A stretch of 64,000 nucleotides of DNA from Mesorhizobium sp. Root102 (lineage in GTDB: Bacteria > Pseudomonadota > Alphaproteobacteria > Rhizobiales > Rhizobiaceae), in assembly GCF_001425625.1 (NCBI RefSeq), contig NZ_LMCP01000047.1, forward strand, positions 124,001-188,000, read 5' to 3'. Position numbers and translations under genes: made by a program. The notes beneath the pieces were generated by a model. That model did not search any database, had not been told where the DNA came from, and was given only the letters and a program-made list of their open reading frames with translations. Positions 41,248 through 49,444 of the stretch are shown here, piece by piece (the stretch's first letter is position 1; each line of letters begins with the position of its first letter).

Positions 41248-42183
41248 ATGAAACTCTTCGCGGGCAATTCCAACAGGGTGCTGGCCGAAGCGGTCGCCCG
41301 GTACCTCAACGTCCCGCTGGGCAAGGCCAGTGTCAGGCGCTTCGCCGATCAGGAAATCTTCGTCGAAATCCAGGAAAACGTGCGCGGCGAGGATGTCTTC
41401 ATCCTGCAGTCGACCTCGTTCCCGACCAACGATCACCTGATGGAACTGCTCATCATGATCGATGCCTTCATGCGCTCGTCGGCCAAGCGCATCACGGCGG
41501 TGATTCCCTATTTCGGCTACGCCAGGCAGGACCGCCGCGCCTCCGGCCGCACACCGATCTCGGCCAAGCTGGTCGCCAACATGATCACCCGCGCCGGCGT
41601 CGACCGCGTTCTGACGCTCGACCTGCATGCCGGCCAGATCCAGGGCTTTTTCGACATCCCGACCGACAATCTGTTCTCGGTGCCGGTCATGGCCCGCGAC
41701 GTGAAGGCCAAATACAAACAGCTCGGCAATGTCGTGGTGGTGTCGCCCGACATCGGCGGCGTGGTCCGCGCCCGTGCGCTGGCCAAACGCTTCGACGCGC
41801 AACTCGCCATTGTCGACAAGCGCCGTGAGCGTCCCGGTGAATCGGAAGTCATGAACATCATCGGCGCGGTCGCCGGCAAGGATTGCCTGCTGATCGACGA
41901 CATCGTCGATTCCGGCGGCACGCTATGCAATGCCGCCGATGCGCTGCTGGCCAACGGCGCCACCAGCGTCACCGCCTACATCACCCACGGCGTGCTATCG
42001 GGCGGTGCGGTTGCCCGCATCAGCGGCTCGAAGTTGCAGGAGCTGGTGATCACCGATTCCATCCAGCCGACCCAGGGCGTGCTCGACGCGCCGAACATCC
42101 GCGTCATCTCGATCGCCGACCTGATGGGCGAAGCCATCTCACGCACGGCGACCGAAGAATCGGTGTCCAGTCTCTTCGACTAA
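41248..42183 (+). CDS. prs: Ribose-phosphate pyrophosphokinase
   Basis: Makes PRPP from ribose 5-phosphate and ATP, feeding purine, pyrimidine, His, Trp and NAD synthesis; the apt product (55715) is one consumer. The 311-residue class I enzyme has MKLFAGNSNRVLAEAVARYL, the flexible loop YFGYARQDRRASGRTPISAK, VVVSPDIGGVVRARALA, KRRERPGESE and the PRPP motif LLIDDIVDSGGTLCNAADAL. Length and start are family-typical. The TAA stop at 42181-42183 abuts a palindromic element. Confidence 0.97.
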   Translation: MKLFAGNSNRVLAEAVARYLNVPLGKASVRRFADQEIFVEIQENVRGEDVFILQSTSFPTNDHLMELLIMIDAFMRSSAKRITAVIPYFGYARQDRRASGRTPISAKLVANMITRAGVDRVLTLDLHAGQIQGFFDIPTDNLFSVPVMARDVKAKYKQLGNVVVVSPDIGGVVRARALAKRFDAQLAIVDKRRERPGESEVMNIIGAVAGKDCLLIDDIVDSGGTLCNAADALLANGATSVTAYITHGVLSGGAVARISGSKLQELVITDSIQPTQGVLDAPNIRVISIADLMGEAISRTATEESVSSLFD

Positions 42184-42286
42184 TGCATGTCGCCCAAAAG
42201 TGACCTCGGTTTTGGGAGAACGACATGCATCAAAACAAAGACCTAAAGCGGGTCGTCCGAATCCATTCAGACGCGACACGCTTTAG
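42183..42286. repeat. RIME-like element with two palindromes
   Basis: First palindrome: ATGCATGTCG (42183-42192) against CGACATGCAT (42221-42230), a perfect 10-base arm. Linker CAAAACAAAGAC. Second palindrome: CTAAAGCG (42243-42250) against CGCTTTAG (42279-42286). It begins on the last base of the prs stop codon and ends 13 bases before the stop of the convergent araC-type gene, so it may double as a bidirectional transcript end. Confidence 0.75.
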
Positions 42287-42298
42287 ACTGGCCTGCCG

Positions 42299-43183
42299 TT
42301 ACGGCGCAGGGCTTTCCAACCGAATCGGACCGATCAGGCGACGGGCGACTTCGACGCTTTCGCGTGCGCCGCGCATATAGCCACGCGGCGACGCGCCCAG
42401 CATGCGCTTGAACATGGTGATGAAGGCCGGCACGCTGTCATAGCCGAGATCGAGCGCCACCCTGGTGATCGGCTCGCCGTCGGCGAGCCTGGGCAGCGCC
42501 GCGAACAGGCAGGCCTGCTGGCGCCATGTCGACAGCGACAGGCCGGTCTGGCGCTGGAAGGCGCGGGTGAAGGAGCGGCGGCTCATGCCGGCGGCATCGG
42601 CCCACTCGTCGATCGTCGCGTGCGGCGACGGTGCGGCGACAAAACGCCGGCACAGCGCCGACAGCCTGGGATCGGACGGGAACGGCAGCCCGAGCGGCCG
42701 TTCCGGCAGGGTCGGGATTTCATGCAGCAGCAGGTTCATGATCAGCCCGCCGCGCCCTTCCAGTTCGCCGCCTTGCGGCAGCTTCTCCGATTCCACGATC
42801 AGGCTGTGCATCAGGTCGGTGACGCCGACGACGCGCAAGCCTTCGGGCAGCCCGGGGATCGCCTGCGGCATGACATAGACCGAGCGCATCGACACATCGC
42901 CCAGCATTTCGACTGAATGCTCGGTGCCGGCTGGAATCCACATCGCATGGTCGGGCGGCACCATCCAGCGGCCGTAGCGCGTCGTCACCAGCACAACCCC
43001 GACCAGCGCATGCAGCAACTGGCTGCGGCTGTGGCGGTGTTGCGGTACACGGTAGCCATCTGGATATTCCGTCGGCAGCGCCACCGCCGGCCCGGCCACT
43101 TGCTCCAGCCACTGCCAGCGGCGCTCGTGCAACTGCTCGAAATCGGCATTGCCGGCGTGAAAGACTTCTCTGCCGTGCGGCAT
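42299..43183 (-). CDS. AraC family transcriptional regulator
   Basis: From ATG 43183 the product is 294 residues: an N-terminal cupin-type sensor (YRVPQHRHSRSQLLHALVGV, WMVPPDHAMWIPAGTEHSVE) and a C-terminal double helix-turn-helix (ATIDEWADAAGMSRRSFTRA, FQRQTGLSLSTWRQQACLFA, VALDLGYDSVPAFITMFKRM, LGASPRGYMRG). GTG 43234 would extend it by 17 residues; neither start has a strong ribosome-binding site. The cupin pocket suggests a small-molecule effector. It is divergent from the exporter at 43338 and is probably its regulator. Confidence 0.9.
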   Translation of the reverse strand: MPHGREVFHAGNADFEQLHERRWQWLEQVAGPAVALPTEYPDGYRVPQHRHSRSQLLHALVGVVLVTTRYGRWMVPPDHAMWIPAGTEHSVEMLGDVSMRSVYVMPQAIPGLPEGLRVVGVTDLMHSLIVESEKLPQGGELEGRGGLIMNLLLHEIPTLPERPLGLPFPSDPRLSALCRRFVAAPSPHATIDEWADAAGMSRRSFTRAFQRQTGLSLSTWRQQACLFAALPRLADGEPITRVALDLGYDSVPAFITMFKRMLGASPRGYMRGARESVEVARRLIGPIRLESPAP

Positions 43184-43337
43184 CTTGTATGGCCCACTTG
43201 CGAAACTATTGGACCAAACCACGAAAGAAGTCACCCCGCAAGCAGCTTATAAGGCAACCGTCCCTTAGGCGGCCTTCAGCAGCGCCCGCCAGTTAGTCCT
43301 GCGGGCCTGCCCGCCAAAAAGACCACGGAGCGTTACC

Positions 43338-44582
43338 TTGACCGATACGACAGCCGCCAGCGTCGCCCCACCGGCGAGCGCCAGTCACGCTTCAGCCCAG
43401 GCGACGGCCTTCACCGTCATCCTGGCGGTGAGCTTCTGCCACGGCATCAACGACATCATGCAGTCGCTGCTATCGGCCATCTATCCCTTGCTGAAAGAGA
43501 ATTACGGCCTCGATTTCTGGCAGATCGGCCTTCTGACCTTCACCTTCCAGGTGACCGCATCGCTGCTGCAGCCGGTGATCGGCATGATCACCGACAAGCG
43601 GCCGATGCCTTACTCGCTGCCCTACGGCATGGCGTCGTCGCTGATAGGCCTGGTCGTGCTCGCCTATGCCGGGCATTATTCGCTGCTCTTGATCGGCGCC
43701 TCGCTGATCGGCATCGGCTCGGCGATCTTCCACCCGGAATCCTCGCGCATCGCCCGCTTCGCCTCTGGCGGCCGCTTCGGCCTGGCGCAATCGCTGTTCC
43801 AGGTCGGCGGCAATTTCGGCCAGTCCATGGGGCCGCTGCTGGCGGCCTTCATCGTCGTGCCTTTCGGCCAGACCAGCATCTCATGGTTCGCCATCGGCTC
43901 GCTGATCGGCATCATCGTTTTGTGGCAGGTCGGCGGCTGGTACAGCCGGCTGCGCGCCGCACAGGGCAACCGCAAGACGGTAAGCTTCGTCTCGCCCTTC
44001 CCGCGCCGCAAGGTGATGTGGGCATTGGCGGTGCTGACGCTGCTGGTGTTGACCAAGAACGCCTATATCGCCAGCCTTGCCAGCTACTACACCTTCTACT
44101 CCATGCATAAGTTCGGGGTTTCGGTTCAGATGAGCCAAGTCATGCTGTTCCTGTTCCTCGGCGCCTCGGCGCTGGGCATCCTGCTCGGCGGCCCGTTCGG
44201 CGACCGCTATGGACAGAAGGCGATGATCTGGTTCTCCATCGTCGGCGTGCTTCCCTTCACGCTGGCCCTGCCCTACGCCAATATGGAATGGACGATGATC
44301 CTGACGGTGCTGATCGGCCTGATCCTGTCGTCGGCCTTCTCCAACATCGTCGTCTTCGCGCAGGAATTGGTGCCGGGACGCGTCGGCATGATCGCCGGGA
44401 TCTTCTTCGGCTTCGCCTTCGGCGTGGGCGGCATCGCCGCCGCCGTGCTCGGCGTCGTCGCCGACATCAAGGGCATCGACTATGTCTTCCAGATCTGCTC
44501 GTATCTGCCGCTGCTCGGCCTGCTCACCGTGTTTCTGCCGAACATGAAGGAAGCCAGGAAGGCACAGGCCGCGACCGGTTAA
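43338..44582 (+). CDS. MFS transporter, fosmidomycin-resistance (Fsr)-like
   Basis: A 414-residue protein with 12 predicted membrane segments, beginning at TTG 43338 (CGGAG upstream). The N-terminal half has SFCHGINDIMQSLLSAIYPL, LLKENYGLDFWQIGLLTFTF and HPESSRIARFASGGRFGLAQ, typical of the Fsr group, which exports fosmidomycin and other small compounds by proton antiport. The real substrate is unknown. The AraC-family gene is divergent, 154 bases away, indicating inducible expression. Confidence 0.9.
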   Translation: MTDTTAASVAPPASASHASAQATAFTVILAVSFCHGINDIMQSLLSAIYPLLKENYGLDFWQIGLLTFTFQVTASLLQPVIGMITDKRPMPYSLPYGMASSLIGLVVLAYAGHYSLLLIGASLIGIGSAIFHPESSRIARFASGGRFGLAQSLFQVGGNFGQSMGPLLAAFIVVPFGQTSISWFAIGSLIGIIVLWQVGGWYSRLRAAQGNRKTVSFVSPFPRRKVMWALAVLTLLVLTKNAYIASLASYYTFYSMHKFGVSVQMSQVMLFLFLGASALGILLGGPFGDRYGQKAMIWFSIVGVLPFTLALPYANMEWTMILTVLIGLILSSAFSNIVVFAQELVPGRVGMIAGIFFGFAFGVGGIAAAVLGVVADIKGIDYVFQICSYLPLLGLLTVFLPNMKEARKAQAATG

Positions 44583-44609
44583 AAATCAGCCGATCTTCGC
44601 GATTTGACA

Positions 44610-44637
44610 TGAGGGCGTGGCGGCCGCCACGCCCTCA
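44610..44637. terminator. Perfect GC-rich hairpin after the MFS gene
   Basis: TGAGGGCGTGGC-GGCC-GCCACGCCCTCA is a 12-base-pair stem with no strong T-tract (AGTGATTCTT follows). It lies 28 bases after the MFS stop and probably ends or stabilises that transcript. Confidence 0.6.
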
Positions 44638-44808
44638 GTGATTCTTCACCACACGCCGGGTGAAAAGCTTTTTAGTGTTTGAAACACGCGCGAGAAATGG
44701 CTCAGACCGCAGAGCCGGATCAGCGAACGCCCTCAAGTTGAACATAAGCTACCGGGCTCAGTGCGACCGATTGATACGCAGAGTTCCGACTGAGAAAGGC
44801 AATCCGTC

Positions 44809-45558
44809 ATGTCCAGACTTAAAGGTAAGGTCGCGTTGATCACCGGCGGCACCAGCGGCATCGGCTTGGTGACTGCGCGTCGTTTCATCGAGGAAGGCGC
44901 CCGCGTCGCCATCACCGGCACCAATGCGAGCCGTCTCGAGGAGGCGCGCACCATGCTCGGCAGCGACGTGCTCGTCATCGCCGCTGATGCCGGAGATGCA
45001 GCAGCCCAGACCGGCATCGCACGGCGGATCGGGGAAACTTTCGGCAAGCTCGACGCTCTCTTCCTCAATGCCGGCATCGCCGATCTGCGTCCGCTTGGCG
45101 ACTGGACCGAGGCGGCGTTCGACAGGAGCATCGATGTCGACCTCAAAGGTCCGTACTTCCTGGTCAAGGCGCTCGTTCCACTGTTTTCGAACCCGTCGTC
45201 GATCATCCTCAGCGGCTCGGTCAACGCGCATATGGGAATGGCAGGAACGCACGTCTATTCGCTGGCCAAGGCCGGCATGATTTCCCTGGCGCGAACGCTC
45301 TCGGGCGAGCTTATAGGGCGCGGCATCCGCGCCAATGTGATCAGCCCAGGCCCGATCGACACGCCACTCAACGACAAACTTGGGCTGGATCCGGCAGCGG
45401 CGAAGGCCCGCGCGAAAGCGGTGGTCGGCCTGGTGCCTGCAGGCCGTTTCGGAACCGCCGAGGAAATTGCCAATGCGGTGGTGTTTCTGGCCTCGGACGA
45501 ATGCCCTTTCATGGTCGGTGCGGAAATGCTGATCGACGGCGGCATGAGCATCGCCTGA
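44809..45558 (+). CDS. SDR family oxidoreductase
   Basis: A 249-residue classical short-chain dehydrogenase: NAD(P)-binding LITGGTSGIGLVTARRFIEE, LNAGIADLRPLG, catalytic Ser in IILSGSVNAHMG, and Y-x3-K in VYSLAKAGM, then NVISPGPIDTPL. The site TGTNASRLEEA after the second strand lacks the NADPH-type Arg pair next to the fold, so NADH is possible but not certain. The C terminus (EMLIDGGMSIA) is family-typical. Substrate unknown. It is convergent with the chloroperoxidase-like gene. Confidence 0.92.
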   Translation: MSRLKGKVALITGGTSGIGLVTARRFIEEGARVAITGTNASRLEEARTMLGSDVLVIAADAGDAAAQTGIARRIGETFGKLDALFLNAGIADLRPLGDWTEAAFDRSIDVDLKGPYFLVKALVPLFSNPSSIILSGSVNAHMGMAGTHVYSLAKAGMISLARTLSGELIGRGIRANVISPGPIDTPLNDKLGLDPAAAKARAKAVVGLVPAGRFGTAEEIANAVVFLASDECPFMVGAEMLIDGGMSIA

Positions 45559-45577
45559 AATCGGCACAGCATGACAC

Positions 45578-45609
45578 AAAAACACCCGCCAGATGGCGGG
45601 TGCTTTGTG
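45578..45609. terminator. Bidirectional terminator between convergent SDR and hydrolase genes
   Basis: CACCCGCC-AGAT-GGCGGGTG (45583-45602), with AAAAA on the left and GCTTTGTG on the right. On the minus strand the stem is followed by TTTTTGTG, a strong terminator for the hydrolase; on the plus strand it is weaker. Confidence 0.8.
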
Positions 45610-45625
45610 TATCTGACTGACAGCC

Positions 45626-46468
45626 TTACGCCTTGAAGAAGGCCAGCAGGTCGACATTGATGACGTTGGCATGGGTCGTCGCCATGCCATGCGGGAAACC
45701 CTTGTAGACCTTGAGTTCGCCCTTCTTGAGCAGCTTGACCGACAGTAGCGCCGAGTCGGCGATCGGAACGATCTGGTCGTCGTCGCCATGCATGACCAGC
45801 ACCGGCACGTCGATCGCCTTCAGATCCTCGGTGAAGTCGGTTTCCGAGAAGGCCTTGATACAGTCATAATGCGCCTTGGTGCCGCCCATCATGCCCTGGC
45901 GCCACCAATTGTCGATGACGCCTTCCGACACTGCAGCGCCGGGACGATTGAACCCGTAGAACGGGCCGGCAGGGACATCCCTGTAAAGCTGGGCACGGTT
46001 GGCCGCCACGCCAGAGCGGAAGCCATCGAAAACCTCGATCGGCAAGCCGCCGGGATTGGCCGCGGTCCTGAGCATGATCGGCGGCACCGCGCCGATCAGC
46101 ACCGCCTTGGCAACACGGCCACCTGAGCCGTATTGGGCGACATAGCGCGCCACCTCACCGCCGCCGGTCGAATGACCGACATGGATGGCGTTCCTGAGGT
46201 CCAGATGGGCGGCGAGTTCCGCGACATCGGCGGCGTAGGTGTCCATCTCGTTGCCGATATCGGTCTGGGTCGAGCGGCCGTGTCCGCGCCGATCATGGGC
46301 AATGACGCGGTAGCCTTGTGACAGGAAAAACAGCATCTGCGCGTCCCAGTCGTCGCTGCTCAATGGCCAGCCATGATGGAAGACAACAGGCTGCCCGGTC
46401 CCCCAGTCCTTGTAGAAAATCTCGGTGCCGTCCTTGGTGGTGATCGTGCTGCTTCCGAGCTTGGTCAT
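45626..46468 (-). CDS. Alpha/beta hydrolase, non-heme chloroperoxidase-like
   Basis: A 280-residue hydrolase: FHHGWPLSSDDWDAQMLFFL, AHDRRGHGRSTQTD, nucleophile in HVGHSTGGGEVARYVAQYGS, acid Asp in VLVMHGDDDQIVPI and His in GFPHGMATTHANVIN. It is most similar to bacterial cofactor-free haloperoxidases/esterases that form peracids from organic acids and H2O2. GGAGATT precedes ATG 46468. The divergent OhrR-type MarR gene and three TCGCG-type dyads in between suggest induction by organic peroxides or hypochlorite. Confidence 0.92.
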   Translation of the reverse strand: MTKLGSSTITTKDGTEIFYKDWGTGQPVVFHHGWPLSSDDWDAQMLFFLSQGYRVIAHDRRGHGRSTQTDIGNEMDTYAADVAELAAHLDLRNAIHVGHSTGGGEVARYVAQYGSGGRVAKAVLIGAVPPIMLRTAANPGGLPIEVFDGFRSGVAANRAQLYRDVPAGPFYGFNRPGAAVSEGVIDNWWRQGMMGGTKAHYDCIKAFSETDFTEDLKAIDVPVLVMHGDDDQIVPIADSALLSVKLLKKGELKVYKGFPHGMATTHANVINVDLLAFFKA

Positions 46469-46482
46469 CTCAAATCTCCATT

Positions 46483-46569
46483 ATTGTTCTCGCGACAATC
46501 AATATCGCGATAACAATAAACTTAGCGCAGTTCAAACCCTCTGTCTACAAAAAATATATATCGCGATAT
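46483..46569. promoter_or_regulatory. Three dyad operators between hydrolase and MarR genes
   Basis: Three related palindromes centred on TCGCG: ATTGT-TCTCGCG-ACAAT (46483-46499), ATATCGCGATA (46502-46512) and ATATCGCGATAT (46558-46569). The first two are adjacent and close to the hydrolase start; the third precedes the MarR gene. The region is strongly AT-rich outside the CGCG cores. The MarR dimer at 46618 is the likely ligand, repressing both genes. Confidence 0.65.
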
Positions 46570-46617
46570 CATTTTTCGTGGTACATAATCCGCTATTAAT
46601 CGGCAAAGGAATGCGTC

Positions 46618-47046
46618 GTGCCTCTCCCGTTGGACAATCAGCTCTGTTTCACGCTCTACGCCACCAGCATGGCGATCAACCGCACCTACAAGCCGATGCT
46701 GGACGAGATGGGGATTACCTATCCGCAGTATCTCGTGCTGAACGCGCTTGCAGAGGCCGACGGCATGTCGGTCGGCACCATCGCCCACAGGCTCGCGCTG
46801 GAATCGAGCACCGTCACGCCGCTGGTGAAGCGCATGGAGCAGGCTGGGCTGGTGACCCGCCGGCGCAGCCAGACCGACGAACGCCAGGTGCAGGTCGACC
46901 TGACCCCCGCCGGGCGCGCGCTGCTTGTCCAGTGCAACTGTCTGAACGAGACCCTGATCGAGCGCTCAGGCATGACGCTGGCTGAGCTTGATGCCTTGAA
47001 CAGGCAGATCCAGGCGCTACGCGACGCGTTGACCCGCGACCGGTAG
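46618..47046 (+). CDS. OhrR-type MarR family peroxide sensor
   Basis: Begins with GTG 46618 after AAAGGAA. The 142-residue protein has the OhrR signature PLDNQLCFTLYATSMAINRT with reactive-site Cys10, then GITYPQYLVLNALAEADGMS, recognition helix ESSTVTPLVKRMEQAGLVTR and wing SQTDERQVQVDLTPAGRALL. Two further Cys, C106 and C108, lie where 2-Cys OhrR proteins keep their resolving Cys. OhrR normally represses ohr; here the divergent partner is a chloroperoxidase-like hydrolase instead. Confidence 0.9.
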   Translation: MPLPLDNQLCFTLYATSMAINRTYKPMLDEMGITYPQYLVLNALAEADGMSVGTIAHRLALESSTVTPLVKRMEQAGLVTRRRSQTDERQVQVDLTPAGRALLVQCNCLNETLIERSGMTLAELDALNRQIQALRDALTRDR

Positions 47047-47146
47047 CCGCACAGCCCCTGCGTAGCCGCTCGGCCCTCTCATGGGTTGATTGCCATCAGC
47101 ATGGCTTCTGACGGCGCTGAGCCAAAACGTCGAAAAGAGGCCGCTA

Positions 47147-49153
47147 TCATGCCGACTTAAGCACGGCAAATGACCGTTTGCGCATGGTCCGCTTTGCCTG
47201 GAAACTAGCGGCGGGAGCGGGACGGCCGACATGAAAGCCCTGGACCTTGTCTATGCCGAATTCGCGCATGAGGGCCATCTGTTCGTCGGTTTCCACTCCT
47301 TCGACCAGGATTTTGTGGCCGCGATTTCGAACCAGCGTAATGATGTCCTGGAGCATTGCCTTGCCATTCGGGGCGCTGCAGTCGTGCAGGAACGATCGGT
47401 CGATCTTCACCGTATCGAAATCGATCAGACGAAGCCACGAAAGGCCAGCGAAGCCCGTCCCGAAGTCATCAAGCCATATCTTGATCCCCAGCAGCTTCAG
47501 GTCGCTGATGCAGCGAAGGATGTCCGAATGCATCTCCATCTCCAGCCCTTCGGTGATTTCGAAGGCCAGCCTGTTGCCGGCGACGCCGGTCTCGCCCAGA
47601 ATGGTCGCGACGGACGTTGCAAAGCCAGGTGTCTTGAGCTGGATTGGAGAGACGTTGACACTGACGACACGGACGTGATCGTCCGCCAGAAGCTCGGCGC
47701 ACACTGTTCTTATGGCCCAGCGCCCGAGTTCCAGGATAGCGCCGGTCCGTTCCGCGACGGGAATGAACAGGCTCGGCGGAACCGATGTGCCGTCCAGCAT
47801 TTTGAGGCGCATCAGAGCCTCTACGGCTTCAACCCGGTCCGATGCGACATCCTGGATAGGTTGATAAACGAGTGAAACGAGATTCTGGCCGATCGCGATC
47901 TTCAGCAAAGCCGCGATGTTCTCGCTCTCATCGCTGCTTTGCGGATCGGTTGGATCGAACAGCCGGGCACAGTTTCGACCACCGGCTTTTGCCAGATAGA
48001 GCGCGCGATCGGCCTCGTGGATGATCTTCTCCAGCTTGGCGCCGGTTTGCGTCCTGGTGAATGCAGCGCCAACGCTCACCGTCACGATCGAGACCCCGTC
48101 GCGCCGCAGCTCATGGGTAAGCGCAAGGTTCTCCACCGCGCTGCAAATGGCTTCCGCGATCTCCAGGATCTGCTCTTTTTTCTCCATGCGGGCCAGGACA
48201 ATGAACTCTTCACCGCCGTAGCGACCGATGGAGCCATTGTACTGCTTGATCATGTCGCTAAGGGCATTGGCGACATGAATCAGGCAACGGTCGCCTTCCT
48301 GATGGCCGTAGCAGTCGTTGAACTTTTTGAAGAAGTCCACGTCGATGAGGATCGCGCCGAAACTGGTGCCAACCTTTTGCCAGTCACTCCAGTAATCCCG
48401 CAGCTTCTCGTCGATCGCCCGCCGGTTCTCCAGACCGGTTAGCGGATCGGTCCGCGACAGTCTCAGCAGGGCCTTGCCCCGTTCGGTCGCCTCACTGTGC
48501 TGAATCCTGGCTTCCAAGGCGTTCAGGAAGACATTGTAGCGCTCCTCATTCAGTTTCCAGTTCACATATGACGTGAATGTGAAACAAGAAACGTAGAAAG
48601 TTCCAAAAACCATTTTGTACGTTAGCGTAGAAGGTACAAAGTAGTTTACAATGTATAGTATAAACAAGATTATTGCGGAGGTTATGATAGAAACTTTAAA
48701 ATTGAACGTGAAGAAGAGATTGGCACTCATCATGAAGATGGTGCCGAAAACCATATAGTAAGAGACACTTTCCTTGTCCGCCCCCATAACCGCAGGGCAC
48801 AACCAACCAACATAACCAAAGATGATGGCCCCGGCGCAAGTCATGTCAAGCCATTCCGTTGCAACCCCTCGGCGAAGCTGTACTTCCAGGGTCAAAAGCG
48901 CGGTCAGTCCGACCGCAAAGCGCGCCGTGATCGTATAGACGGCCACATCTGGAATCAGCAGCAGATCCGTTACCGAAAACAACAGATAGATGAGAACGGC
49001 GATCCAAAGCCCTGGCCTGGCTTCCCCTCTTCGCGTCGCCTGGGCTTCCGTCCGGTAAAGGGTGCGAAGCTCGTCGGTCCCTGGTTCGTCGCGCGGTTCA
49101 TACGGTTCCGCATGAGCCGTATCAGCCAATGCGGATGACAGGTGTTCGTTCAT
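47147..49153 (-). CDS. GGDEF-EAL protein with an N-terminal membrane domain
   Basis: From ATG 49153 the product is 668 residues. N-terminal membrane domain: about six hydrophobic segments (LWIAVLIYLLFSVTDLLLIP to FGTFYVSCFTF, roughly residues 48-205). GGDEF domain: RTDPLTGLENRRAIDEKL, DVDFFKKFNDCYGHQEGD and GRYGGEEFIVLARM, so the active GGEEF is intact. EAL domain: YQPIQDVASDRVEAVEALMR, DDFGTGFAGLSWLRLIDFDT, KIDRSFL, VEGVETDEQ and KVQGFHVGRP, with metal-binding residues present. It could both make and break c-di-GMP. The bases 48555-48770, encoding part of the membrane domain, are unusually AT-rich. Divergent from the methyltransferase at 49445. Confidence 0.93.
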   Translation of the reverse strand: MNEHLSSALADTAHAEPYEPRDEPGTDELRTLYRTEAQATRRGEARPGLWIAVLIYLLFSVTDLLLIPDVAVYTITARFAVGLTALLTLEVQLRRGVATEWLDMTCAGAIIFGYVGWLCPAVMGADKESVSYYMVFGTIFMMSANLFFTFNFKVSIITSAIILFILYIVNYFVPSTLTYKMVFGTFYVSCFTFTSYVNWKLNEERYNVFLNALEARIQHSEATERGKALLRLSRTDPLTGLENRRAIDEKLRDYWSDWQKVGTSFGAILIDVDFFKKFNDCYGHQEGDRCLIHVANALSDMIKQYNGSIGRYGGEEFIVLARMEKKEQILEIAEAICSAVENLALTHELRRDGVSIVTVSVGAAFTRTQTGAKLEKIIHEADRALYLAKAGGRNCARLFDPTDPQSSDESENIAALLKIAIGQNLVSLVYQPIQDVASDRVEAVEALMRLKMLDGTSVPPSLFIPVAERTGAILELGRWAIRTVCAELLADDHVRVVSVNVSPIQLKTPGFATSVATILGETGVAGNRLAFEITEGLEMEMHSDILRCISDLKLLGIKIWLDDFGTGFAGLSWLRLIDFDTVKIDRSFLHDCSAPNGKAMLQDIITLVRNRGHKILVEGVETDEQMALMREFGIDKVQGFHVGRPAPAASFQAKRTMRKRSFAVLKSA

Positions 49154-49412
49154 CACAGACCCCGTTTGAAAGGGATTTTGTATTCTGAACCCATTTCCAG
49201 CTTCTGCCCCCACGCGGGCCGGCTCCTTGAGACGCGACGGCGATTGCGACGCCGGGCACACAAATGCAATCGCGCAAGACAAGTTTCCGTTAACTCGAAC
49301 CCGGAATCGGGCTCGGAAGCTGTCTGACGAACGAACATGGTTTGCGGGAAATTAATCATACCGATAAAATGCCACCGGATCGACATTGGCAAAGGGAGCA
49401 TTCTACGCAATA

Positions 49413-49431
49413 AGTTAACTCACTGTTAACT
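49413..49431. promoter_or_regulatory. Inverted repeat upstream of the methyltransferase
   Basis: AGTTAAC (49413-49419) and GTTAACT (49425-49431) form a perfect dyad with a 5-base spacer, 13 bases before the start codon and within the shared region with the GGDEF-EAL gene. It is a plausible repressor site; no regulator gene is adjacent. Confidence 0.45.
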
Positions 49432-49444
49432 ATGGAGTGATGGC

